The notes below the pieces were generated by a model, which was not told the origin of the DNA, did no database searches, and saw nothing but the letters and a program-made list of their open reading frames with translations. A program made the position numbers and the translations under genes. Of a stretch of 64,000 bases of DNA, positions 53,381 to 60,559 are shown one piece after another. Source of the DNA: Flavobacteria bacterium GWA2_35_26. Its GTDB lineage: Bacteria; Bacteroidota; Bacteroidia; Flavobacteriales; Flavobacteriaceae. Where the stretch lies: positions 124,001 through 188,000 of the forward strand of contig MGWH01000006.1 in assembly GCA_001800905.1 (NCBI GenBank). Direction: 5' to 3'. Position 1 is the stretch's first letter. Each line of letters opens with the position of its first letter.

Positions 53381-54166
53381 ATGAATCAACCGTTAGCATA
53401 CGTTCATCCCGGCGCAAAGATTGCCAAAAATGTAGTGATTGAACCTTTTACCACAATTCATAACAATGTGGTTATTGGAGATGGAACTTGGATTGGATCT
53501 AATGTCACTATTATGGAAGGGGCTAGAATTGGAAAAAATTGTAATATTTTTCCAGGAGCAGTAATATCTGCAGTACCCCAAGATTTGAAATTTGGTGGCG
53601 AAGATTCTTTAGCTATTATTGGTGACAATTGTACCATTAGAGAATGTGTTACTATTAATAGAGGCACCGTAGCTTCAGGGCAAACTGTAATTGGAGACAA
53701 TTGTTTGGTAATGGCATACGCACACATTGCACACGATTGTGTAGTAGGGAATAATGCAATTATCGTAAACGGAGTTGCTTTGGCAGGACATGTTATTGTA
53801 GGAAACTATGCGGTTATTGGAGGCTTAGCTGCCGTACATCAATTTATCCATATCGGAGACCACGCGATGATTTCAGGAGGTTCGTTGGTACGAAAAGATG
53901 TTCCGCCTTTTACTAAAGCAGCTAAAGAACCTTTATCTTATGTTGGGATCAATTCAATTGGATTAAGACGTAGAGGTTTTACCACAGAAAAAATTAGAGA
54001 GATTCAGGATATATATCGTATTCTGTATCAAAAAAATTACAACACCACTCAAGCTATTGGTATTATTGAGGCTGAAATGGAAGCTACGCCAGAACGTGAT
54101 GAAATATTAGATTTTATCCGAAATTCATCTCGTGGAGTTATGAAGGGCTACAGTGGCAATTATTAA
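53381..54166 (+). CDS. lpxA: Acyl-ACP--UDP-N-acetylglucosamine O-acyltransferase LpxA
   Basis: First enzyme of lipid A synthesis, acylating the 3-OH of UDP-GlcNAc. The 261 residues form a left-handed beta helix: AYVHPGAKIAKNVVIEPFTT, ECVTINRGTVASGQTVIGDN, and the catalytic His region VMAYAHIAHDCVVGNNAIIV. A C-terminal helical domain (GINSIGLRRRGFTTEKIREI) is the LpxA hallmark. A hairpin at 53320-53353 separates it from lpxC/fabZ, and efp follows 34 bases later. Confidence 0.97.
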   Translation: MNQPLAYVHPGAKIAKNVVIEPFTTIHNNVVIGDGTWIGSNVTIMEGARIGKNCNIFPGAVISAVPQDLKFGGEDSLAIIGDNCTIRECVTINRGTVASGQTVIGDNCLVMAYAHIAHDCVVGNNAIIVNGVALAGHVIVGNYAVIGGLAAVHQFIHIGDHAMISGGSLVRKDVPPFTKAAKEPLSYVGINSIGLRRRGFTTEKIREIQDIYRILYQKNYNTTQAIGIIEAEMEATPERDEILDFIRNSSRGVMKGYSGNY

Positions 54167-54200
54167 TAAGTAAGATAAATAGAAATAAATACAATTTAAA

Positions 54201-54767
54201 ATGGCAAGTACATCAGATATTAGAAACGGATTATGTATTAAATACAATAATGATATTTATAAAATCATTGAATTTCTTCACGTTAAACCAGGAAAAGGTC
54301 CTGCTTTTGTTAGAACCAAATTGAAATCATTAACTAACGGAAAAGTATTAGATAATACGTTTTCTGCTGGACATAAAATTGAAGAAGTTCGAGTTGAAAC
54401 ACATACCTTTCAATATTTATATGCTGAGGGCGATGATTTTCACTTTATGAATACGGAGTCATTTGAACAAATTACATTAAATAAAAAAGTTTTGGATAAT
54501 CCAGGTCTTTTGAAAGAAGGAACTAATGTTATGGTTCAGATTAATTCTGAGACTGAAGCGCCACTTTCTGTAGACATGCCAGCTTCAATTGTTTTAGAAG
54601 TTACTTATGCAGAACCAGGCGTAAAAGGAAATACAGCTACTAACGCTACTAAATCAGCCACTGTTGAAACGGGGGCTTCTGTAAATGTACCTTTGTTTAT
54701 TAACGAAGGAGATAAAATTAAAATCGATACCGCTTCAGGTTCTTACATGGAACGCGTAAAAGAATAA
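54201..54767 (+). CDS. efp: Translation elongation factor P
   Basis: Relieves ribosomes stalled at polyproline. 188 residues in three beta domains: KOW-like domain I, with the modification loop HVKPGKGPAFVRTKLKSL (Lys32 at the position modified in E. coli), an OB domain, and the C-terminal FINEGDKIKIDTASGSYMER. The modification enzymes EpmA/EarP are not in the window, and whether Lys32 is modified is unknown. It sits between lpxA and a second lpxD-like gene, a conserved flavobacterial arrangement. Confidence 0.97.
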   Translation: MASTSDIRNGLCIKYNNDIYKIIEFLHVKPGKGPAFVRTKLKSLTNGKVLDNTFSAGHKIEEVRVETHTFQYLYAEGDDFHFMNTESFEQITLNKKVLDNPGLLKEGTNVMVQINSETEAPLSVDMPASIVLEVTYAEPGVKGNTATNATKSATVETGASVNVPLFINEGDKIKIDTASGSYMERVKE

Positions 54768-54785
54768 ATGAACTTATAAATAAAG

Positions 54786-54815
54786 GTTGGTAGTCGCTTG
54801 ACTATCAACATTTAT
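54786..54815 (+). terminator. Hairpin downstream of efp
   Basis: A 10-bp stem with one G-T pair (54786-54795 with 54800-54809), loop GCTT, is followed by an AT-rich stretch with several T. It probably terminates or attenuates efp transcription. Confidence 0.65.
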
Positions 54816-54834
54816 TTTTATACTATATTGGTGC

Positions 54835-55764
54835 ATGAAATTCTCTCAACCTCAAACCTTAAAACAAATTGCCAACTTAATTCATTGTGATTTTGTGGGA
54901 GATGCTCATTTTCCTGTTTTAGGAATGAATGAAATTCATGTAGTAGAGCCTGGAGATATTGTCTTTGTGGATCATCCAAAATATTACGATAAGGCATTGG
55001 AATCCAATGCTACGATTATCTTAATCAACAAGGAAGTCGTTTGTCCTGCTGGAAAAGCGTTATTAATATCAGATGATCCGTTTCGAGATTTCAATGTATT
55101 GATACGACATTTTATGCCATTTCAATCTTCCAATGTTTCTATTTCGCCTTCGGCAAAAATTGGTCACGGGACGATTATTCAACCTAATACTTTTATTGGA
55201 AATAATGTAGTGATTGGAGATAATTGTTTAATTCATTCCAATGTGGCTATTTACGATCATACTATTATTGGCGATCATGTAATTATTCATGCTGGAACAG
55301 TTATCGGAGGGGATGCTTTTTATTACAAAAAACGTCCAGATGGATTTGATCAATTGCTTTCGGGTGGAAGAGTGGTAATTGAAAACAATGTCGGTATTGG
55401 CGCACTTTGTACAATAGATAAAGGTGTGACAGGAGATACGAAAATTGGTGAAGGAACTAAATTAGACAATCAAGTACATGTTGGTCACGATACCGTAATT
55501 GGTAAAAAATGTTTAATTGCCTCTCAAACTGGAATAGCAGGATGTGTAATTATTGAAGATGAAGTAACACTTTGGGGCCAAGTGGGAACTACTAGCGGAA
55601 TTACTATCGGAACAAAAGCGGTGGTAATGGGACAGACCGGTGTAACCAAATCCATTGAAGGCGGAAAATCTTATTTTGGCACTCCAGTTGAGGAATCCAG
55701 AGAAAAATTAAAACAATTGGCTAATATCAAAAAAATACCTGAACTTATAAACAAATTGAAATAA
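54835..55764 (+). CDS. Second LpxD-like acyltransferase
   Basis: A 309-residue paralogue of LpxD with the same layout: N-terminal uridine-binding-like domain ([20 protein letters not shown]), hexapeptide beta helix, and the His motif [20 protein letters not shown] retained. It lacks the long C-terminal helix of the first LpxD. It has [20 protein letters not shown] where LpxD1 has GSDGFGFAPNADGTYTKIP. It may transfer a different acyl chain or act on another sugar nucleotide. The downstream NTF2-like gene overlaps by one base (TAATG). Confidence 0.9.
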   Translation: MKFSQPQTLKQIANLIHCDFVGDAHFPVLGMNEIHVVEPGDIVFVDHPKYYDKALESNATIILINKEVVCPAGKALLISDDPFRDFNVLIRHFMPFQSSNVSISPSAKIGHGTIIQPNTFIGNNVVIGDNCLIHSNVAIYDHTIIGDHVIIHAGTVIGGDAFYYKKRPDGFDQLLSGGRVVIENNVGIGALCTIDKGVTGDTKIGEGTKLDNQVHVGHDTVIGKKCLIASQTGIAGCVIIEDEVTLWGQVGTTSGITIGTKAVVMGQTGVTKSIEGGKSYFGTPVEESREKLKQLANIKKIPELINKLK

Positions 55765-56126
55765 TGTCTGCAAAAAAATTAATACAAAATTTTTACAAAT
55801 CAGATGCGTTAATCGATGCCGAGGTTATGAAAGAATTCTTGCATCCTGAAATTATTTTAGATTGGAATAGTAGCAAAGGATTTGTTCAACTTAATTATGA
55901 TGCCATCCTTGATTTAGCTGGAGAATTAAGCAAAGCCTATGTTCGGTCAAAGGTTAGAATTAGTCATATTCTTTCGGAGAACGACTTAGTTTCAGTTCGG
56001 TATTCTCATTATGTTAAGACGATTGAAAATCCTAGAGAAGAGATGTTTTTAGCTAATTTTATTGTGATTTGGCAACTCAAAGACAATCAATTGTTTCGAG
56101 GCTATCAAATGAGTCAAATTTCTTAA
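55764..56126 (+). CDS. NTF2-like (SnoaL-type) protein
   Basis: A 120-residue cone-shaped alpha+beta protein, with FYKSDALIDAEVMKEFLHPE, VRISHILSENDLVSVRYSHY and FIVIWQLKDNQLFRGYQMSQ matching the NTF2/SnoaL fold (helices first, then a curved sheet). No catalytic residues are recognisable. Its ATG overlaps the stop codon of the LpxD-like gene by one base, so it is co-translated. A role linked to that acyltransferase is inferred from coupling only. Confidence 0.85.
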   Translation: MSAKKLIQNFYKSDALIDAEVMKEFLHPEIILDWNSSKGFVQLNYDAILDLAGELSKAYVRSKVRISHILSENDLVSVRYSHYVKTIENPREEMFLANFIVIWQLKDNQLFRGYQMSQIS

Positions 56127-56167
56127 TATATTTTCAATTAAAAACTTCGATAATAATTTCAAAATCG

Positions 56168-56175
56168 TATTTTTG
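56168..56175 (+). promoter_or_regulatory. -7 element of sucD
   Basis: TATTTTTG matches TAnnTTTG exactly and ends 35 bases before the ATG at 56211. TTCG at 56146-56149 is a weak -33 candidate with an 18-base spacer. Confidence 0.55.
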
Positions 56176-56210
56176 CCAAACAATTTTTAAAATCACATAA
56201 AAAATAGATC

Positions 56211-57083
56211 ATGAGTGTTTTAGTTAATAAAAATTCCAAAATAATTGTTCAAGGTTTTACAGGAAGTGAAGGTACTTTTCACGCTTCTCAAATGATTGAA
56301 TACGGGACAAATGTTGTAGGTGGTGTAACTCCAGGAAAAGGAGGGTCAACCCATTTAGACCGTCCTGTTTTTAATACAGTAAAAGATGCTGTAGATCAAG
56401 CAGGTGCTGATACTTCAATTATTTTTGTACCGCCAGCTTTTGCAGCTGATGCAATTATGGAAGCAGCTGATGCTGGAATCAAAGTAATTATTGCTATTAC
56501 TGAAGGAATTCCTGTAGCTGATATGATTAAAGCGAATAGCTATGTTAAAGAAAGAAATGCACGTTTAATTGGACCTAACTGTCCGGGTGTTATTACTGCT
56601 GATGAAGCTAAAGTGGGTATCATGCCAGGTTTTGTTTTCAAAAAAGGAACAGTTGGAATTGTATCTAAATCAGGAACTTTAACTTATGAAGCCGCTGACC
56701 AAGTAGCCAAACAAGGATTAGGAATTACTACTGCTATTGGAATTGGTGGAGATCCAATTATTGGAACTACAACTAAAGAAGCTGTAGAATTATTGATGAA
56801 CGATCCTGAAACGAATTGTATTGTTATGATTGGAGAAATTGGAGGTCAATTAGAAGCAGATGCTGCTAAATGGATCAAAGCGGATGGTAACCGTAAACCA
56901 GTAGTAGGATTTATTGCAGGTGTTACTGCTCCAGCAGGACGTACAATGGGTCACGCAGGTGCAATTGTAGGAGGTTCTGATGATACCGCTGAAGCTAAAA
57001 AACAAATCATGAGAGAAAACGGTATTCACGTAGTTGACTCTCCAGCTGAAATTGGTAAAAAAGTAAAAGAAGTTTTAGGTTAG
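56211..57083 (+). CDS. sucD: Succinyl-CoA ligase, alpha subunit
   Basis: Subunit of the TCA-cycle enzyme that turns succinyl-CoA to succinate with nucleotide triphosphate synthesis. 290 residues, full length. The CoA-binding Rossmann domain has [20 protein letters not shown] and [18 protein letters not shown]. The ligase domain has [37 protein letters not shown], and the phospho-His in [19 protein letters not shown] (about 247). sucC is not in the window. It is monocistronic with its own promoter and terminator. Confidence 0.98.
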   Translation: MSVLVNKNSKIIVQGFTGSEGTFHASQMIEYGTNVVGGVTPGKGGSTHLDRPVFNTVKDAVDQAGADTSIIFVPPAFAADAIMEAADAGIKVIIAITEGIPVADMIKANSYVKERNARLIGPNCPGVITADEAKVGIMPGFVFKKGTVGIVSKSGTLTYEAADQVAKQGLGITTAIGIGGDPIIGTTTKEAVELLMNDPETNCIVMIGEIGGQLEADAAKWIKADGNRKPVVGFIAGVTAPAGRTMGHAGAIVGGSDDTAEAKKQIMRENGIHVVDSPAEIGKKVKEVLG

Positions 57084-57104
57084 TCCTAAATACATATACA
57101 CTAT

Positions 57105-57139
57105 AAAATACCTCACGGTTTCGTGGGGTATTTTGTTTA
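57105..57139 (+). terminator. Terminator of sucD
   Basis: A 13-bp stem with one G-T pair (57105-57117 with 57122-57134), loop GTTT, T-rich on the 3' side. Confidence 0.85.
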
Positions 57140-57158
57140 ATAAATACAGTAAAGAATA

Positions 57159-57587
57159 ATGTACAAAGAATTAAAAAAGTTTAAAGTAACCAAGAGTTTT
57201 ACTTTTGGACAAGAAGATAGTTTAGAAGAAGTGTGTAATGCCCCAGAAAGTGCCAGTGGTGTTTTTATAGTGTGCGCAATTGATGGTGAGGAGAAAGAAT
57301 TGATAATGGTAGGCTCGACAGGAACAGTTCAAAATGACGGATCTTTAAAAAGTAAAAATGGTGGATTGTACGATAAAATTGTGAATGGTCATCAATTTGC
57401 TAAAACAGGTAGAAAATACTCTTGGCCAGCTCAAATGAAGTTAGAAAATATTGATCGCTTAGAAGTTACTTGGTACGATACTTTTAACGACAAAGTTAAA
57501 GTGATTCCTACTTTTGTAGAAGGTCAAGTGTTACAAAATTTCTTAGATGAAAAAGGAAGTTTGCCTAAATGGAATGTAGCATTTTAA
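57159..57587 (+). CDS. Conserved protein, divergent GIY-YIG-like
   Basis: A 142-residue protein I would otherwise call hypothetical. The pattern ASGVFIVCAIDGEEKELIMV and GSTG fits the GIY-YIG nuclease opening, with GVF at 34-36 in place of GIY and MVG at 50-52 in place of YIG. The conserved Arg position appears to be Lys (LYDKIVNGHQF). A Glu near the end (Glu121 in FVEGQVLQNFLDEKGSLPKW) has the spacing of the family's metal-binding Glu. If the fold is right, activity is doubtful. It lies alone between two terminators. Confidence 0.72.
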   Translation: MYKELKKFKVTKSFTFGQEDSLEEVCNAPESASGVFIVCAIDGEEKELIMVGSTGTVQNDGSLKSKNGGLYDKIVNGHQFAKTGRKYSWPAQMKLENIDRLEVTWYDTFNDKVKVIPTFVEGQVLQNFLDEKGSLPKWNVAF

Positions 57588-57604
57588 TTTCCTGAATTAG
57601 ATAT

Positions 57605-57633
57605 AAAAAAAGCGCCAATTTGGCGCTTTTTTT
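57605..57633. terminator. Bidirectional terminator between GIY-YIG-like gene and cytochrome c peroxidase
   Basis: AAAAAAAGCGCCA / TGGCGCTTTTTTT with a 3-base loop. The 3' arm reaches the first bases of the minus-strand peroxidase stop codon. Confidence 0.9.
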
Positions 57634-58817
57634 ATGATTTAAATGGGCTAGACCACTTTGGATCACTGTAAACATTCGTGCCAGTAAGTGTTTTAATAAA
57701 TGCAATTAAAGCATTTACTTCTCCTGGCTGAAAATTGAGTTGTTGTCCAAAACCATTCGGAGCTAACCTAGGATCTAAGTTTGTATTTCTTGTTGCAATA
57801 GTAATGGTTCCATAATGACCAATTACATTTTGTAATGTAACCAATCCTCCAGTATGCATCATAGGTCCATTTGGAATTCCATTAGCATTAACCAAGTCCC
57901 TTAACGAAGGAGCTCTCGTATTAGTGATGTCAATCCCCGTATCGTTTATAACACCAATAATTCCATTATTTCTGGTATTGGGATCAATATCAAATTCAGG
58001 GGCTGCATGACAAGCAGCACAGCCAAAGCCACCTGAAGTTCTAACCCCAGTAGCATTAAAGACAGGCGGAGTTAAGAACAACGTTTTCCCTTGATTTTCT
58101 TGGGCTGTAAAATTGGGAAAAGCTTGATTATCATTTTGAACTGCACTTCGTCCCAAATCGTATTTGGAGTCAAATGATTGTATGCTTCTAATAAATTGTG
58201 CTAATGCTAATTGTAATTTAGATTCTGTGATTTCTTCGGAACCATACACATATTTGAATAATTCTTTATAATAGCCAATACCTTGTAATTTTGAAATTAA
58301 AGTTGTGATGGAACCATCGCCATTCGTGCCGCTAAATCCCATTTCGATATGATTTTTAATCGGTTCAGAGGATTGTAATTCCAATGTTGCAGCTCTTTCG
58401 TCCCAGAAAAATTTTCGTTCATTTGAAAATCGAGAGTTGACTAAACGCATGGCATGACGTGTTGTTGTTCCGTTTACTCCATCACTAGCATCAGTATCAT
58501 CTCCAAAAGCATTAGCTTGAATATGACAAGAGGCGCATGAAATTGTATTGTTTGAAGATAAATTTTTGTCATAAAACAAAACCCTTCCTAAAGTAGCGCC
58601 TTTATCGGTTATTGGATTGCCAGCTGTATTGTCTTTTTGTAATGTAAGCCGGTTTGGTTTGATTTGCATAATTGCTCAAATTATTGAGATCAATTTTACC
58701 TAAAAACGCTTCAATTACATTAGGATAGGATTCCACTATTTCACTTTCAGTTGAATTACTACAAGAATAAAAAGTGAATAAACTTCCTAAGAATAAAAGT
58801 GAAATGGACTTCTTCAT
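57632..58817 (-). pseudogene. Cytochrome c peroxidase lipoprotein, frameshifted
   Basis: A di-haem cytochrome c peroxidase split over two frames. The 5' part (58817 down to about 58638) encodes a lipoprotein leader (MKKSISLLFLGSLFTFYSCS) and ends in frame with NYANQTKPAYITK. The 3' part picks up in another frame as DNTAGNPITDKGATLGRVLF and holds both haem sites, TISCASCHIQ and FGCAACHAAPEFD. Joined at the A5 (minus-strand) run 58634-58638 with one A removed, they give one protein of about 394 residues, a normal length. The intervening frames add only short nonsense. This may be a real mutation, a phase-variable run or a sequencing error. The enzyme reduces H2O2 in the periplasm with electrons from cytochrome c. 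Confidence 0.88.
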
Positions 58818-58996
58818 AGATTTGGATTTTAAAGATTTGAGATAGAATAACAACGCAAATAAAAAGATTAAATTGTAAATAGGTAGCCACTAGTACGAAA
58901 CTTTAATAAATCATTATGATTTGAAACAATTCTAATTTATCAAATAGTTTAACGTATTAATTCAAATGGCACTTTTTTTCAAACCACAATTATTCC

Positions 58997-59004
58997 TATA
59001 TTTG
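58997..59004 (+). promoter_or_regulatory. -7 element of fabG
   Basis: TATATTTG, exact match, 82 bases before the fabG ATG, with a T-rich run about 20 bases upstream in the -33 position. The rest of the 268-base gap to the peroxidase start is AT-rich with no gene that I can see. Confidence 0.55.
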
Positions 59005-59085
59005 AGCTCTGTTAAGTTGTCCTTCAATACAAGAGGATAATCTACAATAAAGACAATTTAGAAATAATACAATTTTGGGTATACT

Positions 59086-59832
59086 ATGAAATTACTAGAA
59101 GGAAAAGTGGCTATCATTACTGGTGCCAGCCGTGGAATCGGAAAAGGAGTTGCAGAAGTTTTTGCACAACATGGTGCTAATATCGCATTTACTTATAGCT
59201 CATCTGTTGAGTCAGCTTTGGCTTTAGAAAATGAATTGAATGCAATGGGAATTAAAGCTAAAGGTTACCAATCTAATGCAGCAGATTTTAACGAGGCGCA
59301 AACTTTTGTAGATGCGGTGATCGAAGAATTTGGAACAGTTGATATCTTAATCAATAACGCTGGAATTACTAAAGATAATTTATTAATGCGTATGTCAGAA
59401 GCCGATTACGATCAAGTAATTGATGTGAATTTGAAATCGGTTTTCAATATGACTAAAGCGATTCAAAAAACATTTTTAAAACAACGCTCTGGTTCTATCA
59501 TCAATATGAGTAGTGTAGTAGGAGTGAAGGGTAATGCAGGTCAAGCCAATTATGCGGCTTCTAAAGCTGGGGTGATTGGATTTACTAAATCAATTGCTTT
59601 GGAATTAGGATCAAGAAATATCCGTTGTAATGCTATTGCACCAGGTTTTATCGAAACTGAAATGACAGCAAAATTAAGCCCAGAAGTAGTTCAAGGTTGG
59701 AGAGATGGAATTCCATTGAAACGTGGCGGAACTACTGATGATGTGGCTAATGCTTGTTTGTTCTTTGCCTCTGACATGAGTGCTTTTGTAACAGGTCAAG
59801 TGCTTAATGTTTGTGGAGGTATGCTAACTTAA
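59086..59832 (+). CDS. fabG: 3-oxoacyl-[acyl-carrier-protein] reductase
   Basis: NADPH-dependent reductase of fatty acid elongation, short-chain dehydrogenase family, 248 residues. Cofactor motif AIITGASRGIGKGVAEVF (9-26), VDILINNAGITKDNLLMRMS, catalytic Ser in IINMSSVVGVKGNAGQ, Tyr-x-x-x-Lys in NYAASKAGVIGFTKS and the late PGFIETEMTAKL. SDR members are many, but the length, TKDNLLMRM and IPLKRGGTTDDVANACLFFA fit FabG well. Monocistronic. Confidence 0.93.
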   Translation: MKLLEGKVAIITGASRGIGKGVAEVFAQHGANIAFTYSSSVESALALENELNAMGIKAKGYQSNAADFNEAQTFVDAVIEEFGTVDILINNAGITKDNLLMRMSEADYDQVIDVNLKSVFNMTKAIQKTFLKQRSGSIINMSSVVGVKGNAGQANYAASKAGVIGFTKSIALELGSRNIRCNAIAPGFIETEMTAKLSPEVVQGWRDGIPLKRGGTTDDVANACLFFASDMSAFVTGQVLNVCGGMLT

Positions 59833-59881
59833 TCAGTAGTTTTTAGTTTGTTCACTCAAACTGAATTATAAATTAAAAAAG

Positions 59882-59924
59882 CCAAGAACAAAATCGTATT
59901 GAATTTGTTCTTGGTTTTTTTTTA
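59882..59924 (+). terminator. Terminator of fabG
   Basis: An 11-bp stem (59882-59892 with 59904-59914) with an 11-base loop, preceded by an A run and followed by a T9 tract. It may also act on the minus-strand gene ending at 59961. Confidence 0.88.
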
Positions 59925-59960
59925 TGAAATAGATGAAACTGGATATAGGTGCGAAATAAA

Positions 59961-60557
59961 TTATATTAACCCAAGTCTAGACTTTAACTTTAGGAACAAT
60001 AATCCCATTTTATATGCTTCTTCAGAGGCTGAATTTCGATCACTTATAGGAACTTTATATAAAGTGCATAATTCGTCTAAAGTGAATTGTTTATCATTAA
60101 TATCATGCAATCTTCTGTGCATGATTTCCAAATCAAGAGGTTCATTTTTTAATCGGCCACAATCTAGTTTTTCCAATGCAGTATTGATAATTTCAACATC
60201 TGTTTCAATGCGATACCCAACCAAAGTCGCATTCCCAATATATTTTAAAAAAGATTGAATTGCCTCTGGTTCGCCTAATTTATTTAGTTTACTCTCAACA
60301 ATAAATTCATTTGAAAGTCCATTATCATTTAGAAATTTGTATTGTAAAATAATTACTTCAAAATTATCCCCAATAAGTACACTATCATTAATGACACCAA
60401 AACAACCAAAAGATAATATAACATCTTTATCAGGATTTAATCCCGTTTTTTCTGTTGAAAGAATCACATACCGATTTGATTTTTTTTCAAATTTTGAACT
60501 ATATTCTTTCCAGAATTCAGGATGTTCTTTGGTAATATTTTTAAGCCAATCTAACAT
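59961..60557 (-). CDS. DnaQ-like 3'-5' exonuclease-family protein, active site degenerate
   Basis: A 198-residue protein with the DEDD exonuclease fold. Exo I reads YVILSTEKTGLNPDKD, with Ser34-Thr-Glu36 where D-x-E is required. Exo II keeps Asp120 (LVGYRIETDVEIIN, but with Tyr for the usual His). Exo III reads SDRNSASEEAYKMG, with Asn175 and Glu180 where active DEDDh enzymes have His and Asp. Three of five catalytic residues are changed. It starts two bases after the stop codon of the DUF294 gene upstream, a pairing known in many bacteria, so it is probably a partner rather than a DNA-processing nuclease. Confidence 0.82.
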   Translation of the reverse strand: MLDWLKNITKEHPEFWKEYSSKFEKKSNRYVILSTEKTGLNPDKDVILSFGCFGVINDSVLIGDNFEVIILQYKFLNDNGLSNEFIVESKLNKLGEPEAIQSFLKYIGNATLVGYRIETDVEIINTALEKLDCGRLKNEPLDLEIMHRRLHDINDKQFTLDELCTLYKVPISDRNSASEEAYKMGLLFLKLKSRLGLI

Positions 60558-60559
60558 AA

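Noticed and set aside
58602..58669. Internal start of the 345-codon frame of the peroxidase (MQIKPNRLTLQK)
   Set aside because: It would give a haem protein with no signal peptide, and the first 12 residues are out-of-frame translation of the intact leader; the frameshift explanation is simpler.
58965..58982. Second sigma-54-like element (TGGCAC) upstream of fabG
   Set aside because: The -12 position reads CA instead of GC, and a normal TATATTTG box lies just downstream.
59899..60258. 119-codon open frame on + downstream of fabG
   Set aside because: It overlaps the fabG terminator and is antisense to the DnaQ-like gene; the low-complexity product looks like a shadow frame.
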